This document shows, one piece after another, positions 16,134 through 25,129 of a stretch of 64,000 nucleotides of DNA. The stretch comes from Vibrio sp. J1-1 (GTDB lineage Bacteria > Pseudomonadota > Gammaproteobacteria > Enterobacterales > Vibrionaceae). How positions within the stretch are numbered: the first letter of the stretch is position 1; each line of letters starts with the position of its first letter. Under the pieces are notes generated by a model. That model did no database searches. It was given only the letters and a program-made list of their open reading frames with translations, and was not told the DNA's origin. Both the position numbers and the translations under genes were made by a program. The DNA is taken from the NCBI RefSeq assembly GCF_021728395.1, contig NZ_JAKKCM010000011.1:62001-126000 (forward strand), given 5' to 3'.

Positions 16134-17840
16134 TTAGGCGCAGCAGTTACAGTTGCGCTTGTATTTATCCATCTTACCAATACCTGGGTTGAACGTGTTG
16201 GTAGGATCTAACTGATGATAAAACGTCTGCAACGAGTTTTCAGCTTCATACAAATGCCCCACGTTGTGCTCAGCTGGGTATTTCGCACCACGACTATTTA
16301 GGTGTTCTAGCATTAGCTTCTTCATCAGCTTGGTATCTGTGCCCTTTTTGAACACGTAATCCTGATGGAAGACATAACACATAAAGTGACCATAGTAGAG
16401 CGACTGAACCAAGTTCTCACTAACCTCTTCTGGCAAAGTTTCCAGCCATTCCTCATCATTACGACGCAGCGCAATATCTAACGCGACAATATCTTCCACA
16501 TCTTTACGATGAATCGTCTCATAACGAATCGCAGCACCTGCCGCCGCGAAACGGTGTAAGAACGCCTTTTTACCTTCGTCTGGTGTGCATTCGAAGAAAT
16601 CACAATCGCTTTCAACAGCCCATACTTCTTTCAGATACTTTTGAGCTTCTGCTATACCGCCATCGCTCATTTTCAGTATCAAGTGATGTTCGTACTTATC
16701 ACGATAATCCAGCATGCGTTCAGGTAAGTGTTGCGGGAACAGCTTACTTGCGTAATACAAAATTGAATCTGGCAGATATTTACTAACAAAAGGTACACGC
16801 TCTAAAAAGTTTTCTACTTTCGCTTTTAGAGCGAACATTTTAGGTAATCTGTCCGTACCCAATTTGTCGATGGAAAGAAAAACATCCTTGCCGTACTTTT
16901 CTGCCATGTTGAAGATATCGCGATGTAGGTATTCGCCCATTTCTGGCAGGTTTTCGAACGTCGATAATATATCTTTTCTTAGCTTCGTCAATTTTGCTGG
17001 ATCATTGGTGCCAAGGTAAAAGACCTGTTCTTTGTCAGGCACTGGGTAACTGTCGACACGAACCGCAAACACACCAAGTTTACCTGCGCAACCACTGGCT
17101 TCGAATAGTCGGCGTTCATCGGCGTTAAAACGAGATGGAATATCAGAGCTAACATCACGAACACGCTCATCGTACTCTTTATCCGAAGCCATACGATCAT
17201 CATGAATGATCTTGGCAGGATCGAAGTTACCTTCCTGCAAGTTTGTCAGGATCTCTTCCGGTGTGTCACCCAGTCCTTCAATGCCAAGATGGTTCACAAG
17301 GTTTAGATTACCCTGCTTATCTACCTGAGCATAAATGGCTAATTCAGTGTATGCCGGGCCGCGCTTAACTAACGCACCACCAGAGTTATTGGCAATACCG
17401 CCCACCACAGTCGCACCTAACGAAGAGGAACCAATAATGGAGTGCGGTGCACGGTTAACGGCTTTAAGCGATTTTTCTAGTGAATGTAAGCTAGCACCTG
17501 GCAGACAAACCGCCTGCTTGCCCCCATCGAGTAAGTGAATCTTCTTAATTTTTGTAATATTGATAACGACGACATCTCGGTCGTAATCATTACCACTTGG
17601 GGCAGAACCCTCAGTAAGACCAGTCTTAGCTGCTTGCATGATGATGATGCAGTTAACCTCGACACACTGTTTGATGATGTTCCACTGTTCTAATAATGTG
17701 TTAGGAAACACGACGGCAAGCGCTGTACCGCTACCAGAGCGAAAACCGGAACGGTAATACTTTGTTTTAACTTGATCGGTCAGGACGTTTTCTTCACCGA
17801 CGATCGTTTTAAATTCTTCTATCAGCTGCTTTTGTTTCAT
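16134..17840 (-). CDS. dld: Quinone-dependent D-lactate dehydrogenase
   Basis: 568 residues, close to E. coli Dld (571). FAD-binding oxidoreductase that oxidises D-lactate to pyruvate at the inner face of the membrane and feeds electrons to quinone. FAD-domain motifs: VVFPNTLLEQW near 44-54, AKTGLTEGSAPSG near 71-83, SIIGSSSLGATVVGGIANNSGG near 132-153; the C-terminal membrane-binding Dld domain follows (YPAEHNVGHLYEAE near 525-538). The product ends in an unusual Cys-rich tail (NCNCCA). A LysR gene lies upstream on the same strand, and the gap between them carries an inverted repeat at 18035-18056. Confidence 0.96.
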   Translation of the reverse strand: MKQKQLIEEFKTIVGEENVLTDQVKTKYYRSGFRSGSGTALAVVFPNTLLEQWNIIKQCVEVNCIIIMQAAKTGLTEGSAPSGNDYDRDVVVINITKIKKIHLLDGGKQAVCLPGASLHSLEKSLKAVNRAPHSIIGSSSLGATVVGGIANNSGGALVKRGPAYTELAIYAQVDKQGNLNLVNHLGIEGLGDTPEEILTNLQEGNFDPAKIIHDDRMASDKEYDERVRDVSSDIPSRFNADERRLFEASGCAGKLGVFAVRVDSYPVPDKEQVFYLGTNDPAKLTKLRKDILSTFENLPEMGEYLHRDIFNMAEKYGKDVFLSIDKLGTDRLPKMFALKAKVENFLERVPFVSKYLPDSILYYASKLFPQHLPERMLDYRDKYEHHLILKMSDGGIAEAQKYLKEVWAVESDCDFFECTPDEGKKAFLHRFAAAGAAIRYETIHRKDVEDIVALDIALRRNDEEWLETLPEEVSENLVQSLYYGHFMCYVFHQDYVFKKGTDTKLMKKLMLEHLNSRGAKYPAEHNVGHLYEAENSLQTFYHQLDPTNTFNPGIGKMDKYKRNCNCCA

Positions 17841-18034
17841 ATCCGTATCTCTAGTTATTTTGCTTCACTCGCTCAAGCTGGGTTGATTGAGTTTGGCTCA
17901 CTATAAGCAGTCCATTTTGCTGCGTCTATCGGTGTAATAGGAACTGTCAAAGCCTGATGACAAACAATTACGACTAAGTCTATAATTTTCAATAGGTTAA
18001 GCATTGCTAACGTAAAATTTAACGAAAGAAACAG

Positions 18035-18056
18035 ATTGTTTCCCAAAAGAAACAAT
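18035..18056. promoter_or_regulatory. Inverted repeat upstream of dld
   Basis: ATTGTTTC, six bases, GAAACAAT: a perfect eight-base inverted repeat about 195 bases before the dld start and 175 bases past the LysR stop. Candidate operator for dld; the nearby LysR protein is the obvious but untested candidate to bind it. Confidence 0.5.
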
Positions 18057-18229
18057 AACAAAACCAATCGTTAACATGTGTGCGCAGTATCAAGTTATCA
18101 GATTCGTGAATAATTTGGCTGAGTCACGTAACTTGCTAAATAGGAAAGAAATTTAGATTATGTAAATGGAACATAAACACACCATTTAACTCGCTGGGAA
18201 TGTTGCGTTTATGTTCCAAAATAGAGAAA

Positions 18230-19132
18230 TCAAAAGCGGTGGCTCTGGCTTTGAAAGCTGGCGTATAAGTGGTCAATAAAGATTTTAACCTTTTCTGGCT
18301 GCTGCCTTGTATAAGGATATACGGCGTAAATACCGAGACACTTTGCCGTCTCCTCTTTGAACAGTTGGATTAACCGGCCTTGCTTTAAATCGTCATAAAC
18401 CAAAACGCGGGGAACGTAGATTAAGCCTTGCCCTAAAAGAGCGACATTTCTCAGAACCGACGAGTTATTAATACACAGATTGCCATCTACCGTCACTTGA
18501 TAAACGTCTTCACCCTCTTTGAAAGCCCATTCCCGTGCGCCGGTTTCTTGGTAGGAATAAACCAGACAGTTGTGTTTTTCTAACTCAGTTGGCTGCTTCG
18601 GGATACCGTGTCTGGCAAGGTATTGTGGTGAGGCGCACACTATCCAATTCGCATCGACAAGCTTTCTGGCTATCAGACTAGAGTCTGGTAACACGCCCGT
18701 TCTTATCGCCAGATCAAAACGCTCATTGACAATATCGACGAAACGATTATCGAGCTCCATATCGATCTTAATGTCAGGGTATTTGTTATTAAATTCAGCA
18801 ATGACGCCAGGCAGAATCAATTCACCAGAAATGGTAGGAACGGTAATTTTGATGTTGCCGGATAAATCCTTACCTAACCCAACAATCGATTCTTCCGCTG
18901 TAGCAACAGCCTGATATATGGCTTTCGCGTGCTCAAAGAAATACTGACCCGCTTCACTCAGGGTTATTGTGCGTGTTGTGCGATAAAGCAGCTGAACACC
19001 GAGATCTTGCTCGAGCTTAGCAATGCGTTTACTGACCACAGATTTGGTCAATTCCATTTGCTTGGCCGCACCACTGAACGAGCCTTGTTCGACCAAGTGA
19101 TAAAAGATGATGTAATCGTCGGTGTTTCTCAT
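18230..19132 (-). CDS. LysR family transcriptional regulator
   Basis: 300 residues. N-terminal winged helix-turn-helix (GSFSGAAKQMELTKSVVSKRIAKLEQDLG, about 17-45) and a periplasmic-binding-like effector domain (about 90-295). Sequence type is close to the DsdC/AaeR-like YafC group of LysR proteins. It lies upstream of dld on the same strand with a 389-base gap, so control of dld is plausible but not shown. Confidence 0.88.
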   Translation of the reverse strand: MRNTDDYIIFYHLVEQGSFSGAAKQMELTKSVVSKRIAKLEQDLGVQLLYRTTRTITLSEAGQYFFEHAKAIYQAVATAEESIVGLGKDLSGNIKITVPTISGELILPGVIAEFNNKYPDIKIDMELDNRFVDIVNERFDLAIRTGVLPDSSLIARKLVDANWIVCASPQYLARHGIPKQPTELEKHNCLVYSYQETGAREWAFKEGEDVYQVTVDGNLCINNSSVLRNVALLGQGLIYVPRVLVYDDLKQGRLIQLFKEETAKCLGIYAVYPYTRQQPEKVKIFIDHLYASFQSQSHRF

Positions 19133-19232
19133 GCTGCTTCATTCAATCCTTTAGAAGAGCGTATTGTAGGCGGATTACGTTTCAGGTGCTGAAAGTAGAG
19201 TCACAATAATCGTACCACCTAAACGGCAGATA

Positions 19233-19254
19233 CAAAAAAACCAGCTTTCGCTGG
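19233..19254 (-). terminator. Terminator of the lone tRNA-Cys
   Basis: Stem CCAGC/GCTGG (19241-19245 with 19250-19254) with a TTTC loop and, on the minus strand, seven T from 19234-19240. It lies about 80 bases past the tRNA. Confidence 0.7.
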
Positions 19255-19336
19255 CTTATTGTTGATGCTTTGAGCATCGAGATATCGCTAATACTAATTT
19301 TTCAAAAGTATGGAGCCACATCTGAATAATATGTTA

Positions 19337-19410
19337 TGGAGGCGCCTCCCGGAGTCGAACCGAGGTCCACGGATTTGCAATCCGCTGCATAGCCACTCTG
19401 CCAAGGCGCC
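19337..19410 (-). tRNA. tRNA-Cys (GCA), copy 3
   Basis: 74 bases on the minus strand, identical to copy 1 at 921-994, with encoded CCA. Unlike the other two it is transcribed alone. Confidence 0.96.
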
Positions 19411-19455
19411 GTCACATTAACGCGTTAAGAGGTCTCCCCCGTTACGTTGGTTGCT

Positions 19456-19483
19456 ACTTTACGGATTCAGAAAAGATAGTCAA
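19456..19483 (-). promoter_or_regulatory. Promoter of the lone tRNA-Cys
   Basis: -35 box TTGACT (19478-19483), 16-base spacer, -10 box TAAAGT (19456-19461) on the minus strand: the same geometry and -10 sequence as the other two tRNA promoters here. Confidence 0.75.
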
Positions 19484-19550
19484 ACATAAATCTATTATTT
19501 CCTGTTTGTTTGCTTCCTTTTAAATCAGTTAGGTGAAGATTCGATCAAAC

Positions 19551-21005
19551 CTAATTGCTACTTACTCTTTTGAGCAGGCGACCGACAACATTAGGATGAT
19601 AAGACCACACATGATCAAACATCGACATTAACGCCGGGTTCCCATACTTAGACAAACTAATTGCATGGAAACGGTTTTTCTTCGCTTTAAGCGCATTCAC
19701 TTTTTCTAGTAGCTCATCCTGCTGTTTTGGCGCAATAAAGTCGGAAATCACGACCATATCGGCGTTTTTGTACTTATCACCACTCATTAGATCGATCGAC
19801 TTGATCAATGTCGGTTCCAAATCGGTGCCGCCATGAAAGCTATAGGTCAGGAAATCAGCCGCTTCACGCAATCCATCCTGCTTAGTGAGTTCGTAAGTAA
19901 TGTGCTCGGTAGAAAATATGATGACATAGCAGTCACGTTGCTCTGCCAATGCAATTTGCATTAGCGCGTACGCCATTGCCTTGGCACATTGTTCTGGAAA
20001 ACCACTCATCGACCCGGAAGCGTCTACACAGACAATAAACGGACCTTTTTCGATATCAACCGCTTTGTTATCAGGGCGATGCGCTTTCACTTTTCGTAGC
20101 GTACGGGATTTGCCCTGAGTTCGATAGTTCATTAAACGCTTGTCGACGAGGTGTTTATAGAACACCACCTCAAGCTCTGGATAGGCCAAAAACATGGTTT
20201 CATTAGGGAGGAGTTTATTTAAATCGTCACTTTCGTGAATACCAACAATATCATCGGTCGCTTCGTCACTTTTTTCCTCAACCATTTGCAACTCTTCAGT
20301 CGGAGCGCGATTCAGATCAGGATCATTCACCTGCCCTGCCATGCGACCAAGTTGCTCAGCGATCTCTTGTAAACCTTTATGCTTTTTCAAAAACTCGGCA
20401 TGACGCTTCATTACCGTAAGGTCAGTCTTACTCAGCTTGGCAGACGCCATATCCCATAATCGACCAACACTTTCCGCATCACCGGATTCTGTCACTTTAT
20501 CCATATTACGCATGGTTTCCATACGCTGATAAAGATCATTGAGCACTTTTTCTTTATTCGCTTCCAGTTCACTCATCTGAGCCTGTTTGATGGCATCCGC
20601 CAAGCTCTGGTACCACTGGTCGCAAAAGTAGTGCGGGAACATCGGGTTATTGACCCCTTTGTTCTTCTCCATCATGCGGCGTGCTTGCATGTAAAACGCA
20701 GAGTGCCATTCGAGCTTTTTGATTACGTCTTCCATGCGATCAAAAAACTCATCTTCACTCCAGTGAATCACCTCTTGGTACAAGGCGAGTTCTTGTTGAA
20801 ATCGCTCTGTTTCACATACCTTAGTAATACGCTTCTTAACATTGCCACGCCATTTTAACAGATGACTTTTCACGGAGGATTTTACCCCTCGGTTTTCAGC
20901 CATCATCATAACTTGAGAGCGCGCCATGAGATCGTTAACTGCACTGTCGATGATACCCGAGTCTGCTATCATCAATGCCAAGTTGAATCCATCTGCTCCT
21001 AACAT
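19551..21005 (-). CDS. viaA: ViaA, VWA-domain partner of RavA
   Basis: 484 residues, near E. coli ViaA (483). Helical N-terminal region, then a C-terminal von Willebrand A domain with the metal-ion site DASGSMSG starting at D328, then SFHGGTDLEPTL and VVISDFIAP. ViaA works with the MoxR AAA+ ATPase RavA and is linked to respiratory complexes and aminoglycoside sensitivity in E. coli. It starts nine bases after ravA, so the two are one operon. Confidence 0.94.
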   Translation of the reverse strand: MLGADGFNLALMIADSGIIDSAVNDLMARSQVMMMAENRGVKSSVKSHLLKWRGNVKKRITKVCETERFQQELALYQEVIHWSEDEFFDRMEDVIKKLEWHSAFYMQARRMMEKNKGVNNPMFPHYFCDQWYQSLADAIKQAQMSELEANKEKVLNDLYQRMETMRNMDKVTESGDAESVGRLWDMASAKLSKTDLTVMKRHAEFLKKHKGLQEIAEQLGRMAGQVNDPDLNRAPTEELQMVEEKSDEATDDIVGIHESDDLNKLLPNETMFLAYPELEVVFYKHLVDKRLMNYRTQGKSRTLRKVKAHRPDNKAVDIEKGPFIVCVDASGSMSGFPEQCAKAMAYALMQIALAEQRDCYVIIFSTEHITYELTKQDGLREAADFLTYSFHGGTDLEPTLIKSIDLMSGDKYKNADMVVISDFIAPKQQDELLEKVNALKAKKNRFHAISLSKYGNPALMSMFDHVWSYHPNVVGRLLKRVSSN

Positions 21006-21014
21006 GAAGCCTCC

Positions 21015-22676
21015 TTACGAGAAAAACTGTTGTAAGTTCTTAAAGCGCTGAACAATTTTCTCGCTTTCTGCTTGGATAGATTCAAGCCTTTGGCTGACCT
21101 GTTGCAGACTCGATTCCATTAAACGCGGTAATTCTGGATCGACAAAACTGTGCGGAAGAGCATCGTGAAAGTTAGCTTTTACCTTACGCATGTGATGTTC
21201 TGCTTCACTTAACTGACTCACTGCTTTTTCACTTTGAGCAAGCCAATTTTGGTAGCGCTCCATGTCTAAGCCTTCTTGCGTCACTAAGCCGACAAGAACG
21301 CCTCGATTAGCAATGTCACGAATCACCAAGTTGCTTTCTGCATCAATATCAAAGCGCAAGCGGCACATATTGGTGTTTTGGTTCACGTAACCGTACACGT
21401 CACCGTGGCCGTCTTTAATCACTCGGTCTAGTTCGTCTTTCGGAACGTACACCCAGCGGCTATCACCTTTCTCAGATTCAGACACTGACATGTTGCTCTG
21501 CAAAATGACCAGTTTCACTAAGTTCACCGCCTCGCCGACTTTGTAGCTTTTCGCTTGAGAAGTATCAAAGCGCATGGTTTCTTTACGCAAAATACCCGTT
21601 GGAGCTTCTGATGTCAGAGTCATACGATAAGTATCTTCGAGCTCGTGTTGTACATCGACAAGTGACTCTCGGCAGTATTCGATTTCTTGCTCGGCATCTT
21701 GCTGATCGAAAGCATGCTTGAGCGCAAACTCTTGAACAACATCACGCACAACATCACGCGATTCAGGACTATTCCACAAACAATCTTGCAGAAGTAAAAG
21801 ATCGAGTGGATTTATCTCATCTCGGCCATTAAAGAACGCGCTTGCTTTGAGAAGCTTCACCGCCTTTTTCCAGCGTCGGTCAGAAACATACATGTCCGTA
21901 TTCGCGACATCACCAAACTCGGCTTCAACCTTGCTTTCTAACATGGTCTTGAGCTGGAACAGCTTTTCGAAGGCATTGTCTGTCAGCGACAACTTATCAA
22001 ACTGTTGTTGCCACTGGTGGTATTCTTCGTCAGTAATCGCCAGGCCTTCTGGTATTTTTGCTTCCTGAGAAGTACCCACGGTTAGCATTGACTTAAAATT
22101 CTGTTTATTCTGAATACGGTTAACAAACACACGTACCAACATACGGTCATATAATGCGTCTAACCCACTGTCTTCATCTGGTAGTTCATTCGAAGCCGAC
22201 ACCAACAAACGCATTGGTACACGCTCTATATCACTGCCATTTTTAAATGTTTTCTCGTTCACTACTGTAAGCAGGGTATTCAGGATTGCAGGGCCAGCTT
22301 TCCAAATTTCATCTAAGAAAACGACTTGAGCCGTTGGGAGGTAGCCTTCAGTCAAGCGGACATAACGGCCGTTGTCTTTCAACTCTTGGATACTAAGCGG
22401 GCCAAACACCTCTTCTGGAGTCGAGAAACGAGTCATCAAGTATTCAAAATAGCTGCTGTTATCAAACGCTTGAATTAAGCGCTTAGCAATTAAGCTTTTC
22501 GCAATACCAGGGGGGCCAAGAAGAAAAACGCTTTCACCAGCAAGGGCTGCTAGAAGGCAAAGTTTGATGGTATGTTCACGTTCGTAAACACCATCAGTCA
22601 ACGCTTTTGCCAACTTATTGATACGCTCGGAAAGGAGTGCTTTATCGGCATTAGATGCAAAAGAGGGTTGTATCAT
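21015..22676 (-). CDS. ravA: RavA, MoxR-family AAA+ ATPase
   Basis: 553 residues (E. coli RavA is 498, so about 55 longer). Walker A GPPGIAKS at 54-61, Walker B VVFLDEIWKAG near 118-128, sensor segment LLVSASNELPDEDSGLDALYDRM near 157-179, then the RavA-specific triple-helix and LARA-like region. RavA forms hexamers and in E. coli contacts the lysine decarboxylase LdcI. Operon with viaA. The extra length is in the C-terminal half, with a coiled-coil-like end. Confidence 0.94.
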   Translation of the reverse strand: MIQPSFASNADKALLSERINKLAKALTDGVYEREHTIKLCLLAALAGESVFLLGPPGIAKSLIAKRLIQAFDNSSYFEYLMTRFSTPEEVFGPLSIQELKDNGRYVRLTEGYLPTAQVVFLDEIWKAGPAILNTLLTVVNEKTFKNGSDIERVPMRLLVSASNELPDEDSGLDALYDRMLVRVFVNRIQNKQNFKSMLTVGTSQEAKIPEGLAITDEEYHQWQQQFDKLSLTDNAFEKLFQLKTMLESKVEAEFGDVANTDMYVSDRRWKKAVKLLKASAFFNGRDEINPLDLLLLQDCLWNSPESRDVVRDVVQEFALKHAFDQQDAEQEIEYCRESLVDVQHELEDTYRMTLTSEAPTGILRKETMRFDTSQAKSYKVGEAVNLVKLVILQSNMSVSESEKGDSRWVYVPKDELDRVIKDGHGDVYGYVNQNTNMCRLRFDIDAESNLVIRDIANRGVLVGLVTQEGLDMERYQNWLAQSEKAVSQLSEAEHHMRKVKANFHDALPHSFVDPELPRLMESSLQQVSQRLESIQAESEKIVQRFKNLQQFFS

Positions 22677-23036
22677 GAGTGCTCCGGCTATTGAACTGAT
22701 GCAGTATATACATTTTTATACATTTGTTATCACTTTGTTACAAGTGTAATTTATTCTAACCCCTCTTATAACAGATGCTTACTCGCCATACTGCTTAGCA
22801 ATCAAAGTTCCCATTAATGAGACGCTCATCACTGATTGCATGCAAACCTGTGTTGTTCCAGAATGAGTTTCAGACACGAAACGCAAAGAGTTCTCACTAA
22901 CACAAGTTCTGGGAAATGACACAGCAGAATTGCTTGCTCTTTCCAAGTTATTGAGGTGTAAACATACTTTTTCTTTTGTTTGTCGACGATTGTCGTTAAT
23001 GTTCATGCAAGCCTTAATAGTTTGGATTATCACTTC
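22677..23036. other. Divergent intergenic region of ravA and the Nudix gene
   Basis: 360 bases that must hold both divergent promoters. An open minus-strand frame (22779-23066) crosses the Nudix start and resembles nothing; it is not called. No clear operator or hairpin seen. Confidence 0.5.
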
Positions 23037-23552
23037 ATGACTAAAACCATTCATAAATGGAAGCAAATCGCACTGGTAGAAGAAGACGTTGAACTACCAA
23101 CGGGTCAGGTAATTACACACACCACTATTCATCATCCCGGCGCGGCAGTTATCTTGCCTATAACAGAGAACGATAAAATCGTACTTGTTAATCAGTTTCG
23201 TCCTTCGCTCAACAAGTGGTTGCTTGAACTTCCGGCAGGAACGCGTGAAGGTGTTGAAGACCCCTTGTCATGTGCAAAGAGAGAGCTTGAAGAAGAAACG
23301 GGCTTTAGCGCAGACAAATTTATTTCACTCGGTCAGGTCACGCCATTAGCTGGCTTCTGTGATGAAATCCAATACTTATTTATCGCACAGGATCTAACCG
23401 AAACTAATCGCTATGAATGCGATGATGATGAAGTAATTGAAGTAGTGACGCTGTCACTTAAGCAGTTAGAAGAAAAAATTATCGATGGCACGATTACCGA
23501 TGCTAAAACCATCGCTTGCTTAAGCAAAGCTCGCCTTTGCGGGTATATTTAA
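23037..23552 (+). CDS. Nudix hydrolase, ADP-sugar pyrophosphatase type
   Basis: 171 residues from ATG 23037; the frame is open further up, but conserved sequence begins near here. Complete Nudix box: G(x5)E(x7)REUxEExGU is met by GTREGVE, DPLSCAK, RELEEETGF (about 65-87). Downstream TPLAGFCDEIQYLFIAQDL is typical of the ADP-ribose pyrophosphatase branch (NudF/YffH-like). It hydrolyses nucleoside diphosphates linked to another moiety; the exact substrate is not readable. Only 15 bases separate it from the threonine aldolase gene. Confidence 0.88.
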   Translation: MTKTIHKWKQIALVEEDVELPTGQVITHTTIHHPGAAVILPITENDKIVLVNQFRPSLNKWLLELPAGTREGVEDPLSCAKRELEEETGFSADKFISLGQVTPLAGFCDEIQYLFIAQDLTETNRYECDDDEVIEVVTLSLKQLEEKIIDGTITDAKTIACLSKARLCGYI

Positions 23553-23567
23553 ACCAAGGAGATATTC

Positions 23568-24572
23568 ATGGACTTTCGATCTGACACAGTAACTCAACCT
23601 ACTCAAGCCATGCGCGAAGCCATGTTTACAGCGCCTGTTGGGGATGATGTATACGGTGATGATCCAACAGTTAATACGCTGGAGCAATACGCTGCAGAAT
23701 TGGCTGGCTTTGAGGCCGCTCTTTTTACCACATCCGGCACTCAAGCTAACTTGTTAGGTTTGATGGCTCACTGTGATCGCGGAGACGAGTACCTTTGTGG
23801 CCAACAAGCGCACAACTACAAATATGAAGCGGGTGGTGCGGCGGTTTTAGGATCTATTCAACCTCAACCTATCGAGAATAATCCCGACGGTACTTTACCT
23901 TTTGATAAACTCGCAGCTGCAATCAAGCCAGATGATATGCACTTCGCTCGAACGCGTTTATTGAGCCTTGAGAACACCATAAATGGTAAAGTTCTACCAC
24001 TTACCTACCTTGCAGAAGCTCGTAATTTTGTTAACAAGCACAACCTCAAGTTACACCTTGACGGAGCACGCGTGTTTAATGCAGCAGTGGCGCTTGATGT
24101 ACCAGTTAAAGAAATTGCGCAGTATTTTGATTCAATGACTATTTGTCTTTCAAAAGGACTCAGCGCACCTGTTGGTTCTCTCCTTCTCGGCAGCAAAGAG
24201 TACATTGCAAAAGCACGACGCCTAAGAAAGATGGTTGGCGGCGGAATGCGCCAAGCAGGTATCTTAGCGGCTGCAGGTAAACTCGCGATTACCGAGCAAG
24301 TTATCCAACTAAAGCAAGATCATATTAATGCTAAAACGCTAGCTCAAGGATTAGCAGAACTCCCTGGGTTCTCAGTCAATCCTGATTTGGTCCAAACCAA
24401 CATTGTGTTTGCTAAGTTAGAGCCTCAAGTGGATATCGCGAGCATTGCTGAGACACTAAAACAGCAAGGCATCATTATCACGCCAGGAAACCCTGTCCGA
24501 TTTGTGACCCATAAAGACATTTCAGAACAAGATATTGCCAGGTTCTTATCGACCTTAAAATCTCTTCTTTAA
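23568..24572 (+). CDS. ltaE: Low-specificity L-threonine aldolase
   Basis: 334 residues, standard length. PLP enzyme splitting L-threonine or L-allo-threonine into glycine and acetaldehyde. N-terminus MDFRSDTVTQPTQAMREAM is diagnostic; HLDGARVFNAA near 163-173 holds the PLP-contacting Asp; K196 in SKGLSAPVGS is the PLP lysine. AAGGAG lies nine bases before the ATG. Probably co-transcribed with the Nudix gene and ended by the hairpin at 24590. Confidence 0.95.
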   Translation: MDFRSDTVTQPTQAMREAMFTAPVGDDVYGDDPTVNTLEQYAAELAGFEAALFTTSGTQANLLGLMAHCDRGDEYLCGQQAHNYKYEAGGAAVLGSIQPQPIENNPDGTLPFDKLAAAIKPDDMHFARTRLLSLENTINGKVLPLTYLAEARNFVNKHNLKLHLDGARVFNAAVALDVPVKEIAQYFDSMTICLSKGLSAPVGSLLLGSKEYIAKARRLRKMVGGGMRQAGILAAAGKLAITEQVIQLKQDHINAKTLAQGLAELPGFSVNPDLVQTNIVFAKLEPQVDIASIAETLKQQGIIITPGNPVRFVTHKDISEQDIARFLSTLKSLL

Positions 24573-24589
24573 CTTGATTTTGATCATTG

Positions 24590-24613
24590 AGCTTCCCCTT
24601 AGGGGAAGCTTTA
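24590..24613 (+). terminator. Terminator after ltaE
   Basis: Eight-base GC-rich stem (24591-24598 with 24602-24609), three-base loop, followed by TTTA. Confidence 0.75.
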
Positions 24614-24650
24614 ATCTATAGCGAGTATTCGCACCATAAAGAGCTCGCTA

Positions 24651-24968
24651 ATGTTAAAATTCCTGTTGTTTATTTCTGTTGTCTTTGCTCCCGTCACAAT
24701 GGCAAACCCTTCTGGTGACGCAGCCAAAGGTAAGATAAAGTCACCCAGTTGTGTCTATTGTCACGGTGCGACTGGCATCAGTGTAAATGAAGCTTACCCT
24801 AACCTCGCAGGTCAGGACGCTCAGTATCTATTTAACGCAATGAAATCCTATCAAAACAGTGATCGCCAAGGCCCCTTAGCGGAAATGATGGCAAGCCAAT
24901 TAAAAATGCTGAATGATGACGATCTTCGAGACGTGGCTGCGTTTTACGCTGAACAACTAACCAATTGA
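24651..24968 (+). CDS. Periplasmic cytochrome c, class I (c553-like)
   Basis: 105 residues. Signal peptide MLKFLLFISVVFAPVTMA, one haem-binding CVYCH (C34, C37, H38) and a distal Met in the MMASQLKML stretch. Single-haem electron carrier in the periplasm. Stands alone; partner oxidase not evident. Confidence 0.9.
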   Translation: MLKFLLFISVVFAPVTMANPSGDAAKGKIKSPSCVYCHGATGISVNEAYPNLAGQDAQYLFNAMKSYQNSDRQGPLAEMMASQLKMLNDDDLRDVAAFYAEQLTN

Positions 24969-25129
24969 TATTCATCACACTTTACCCCTACTCGCCACAT
25001 CGAGCACGAGGCGCACAAGCAAAAAATTCTGCTGGTACTTTCCCCTAGTACTCTTTACCCTATCGGTTATTAGAATCCAATTCAGTAAGCAAGCATCAAT
25101 ACAAATGCTTTTTGGAGTGATCACCTTAA

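Noticed and set aside
22779-23066. 95-residue minus-strand frame upstream of ravA
   Set aside because: Overlaps the real start of the Nudix gene and its sequence has no domain-like pattern.
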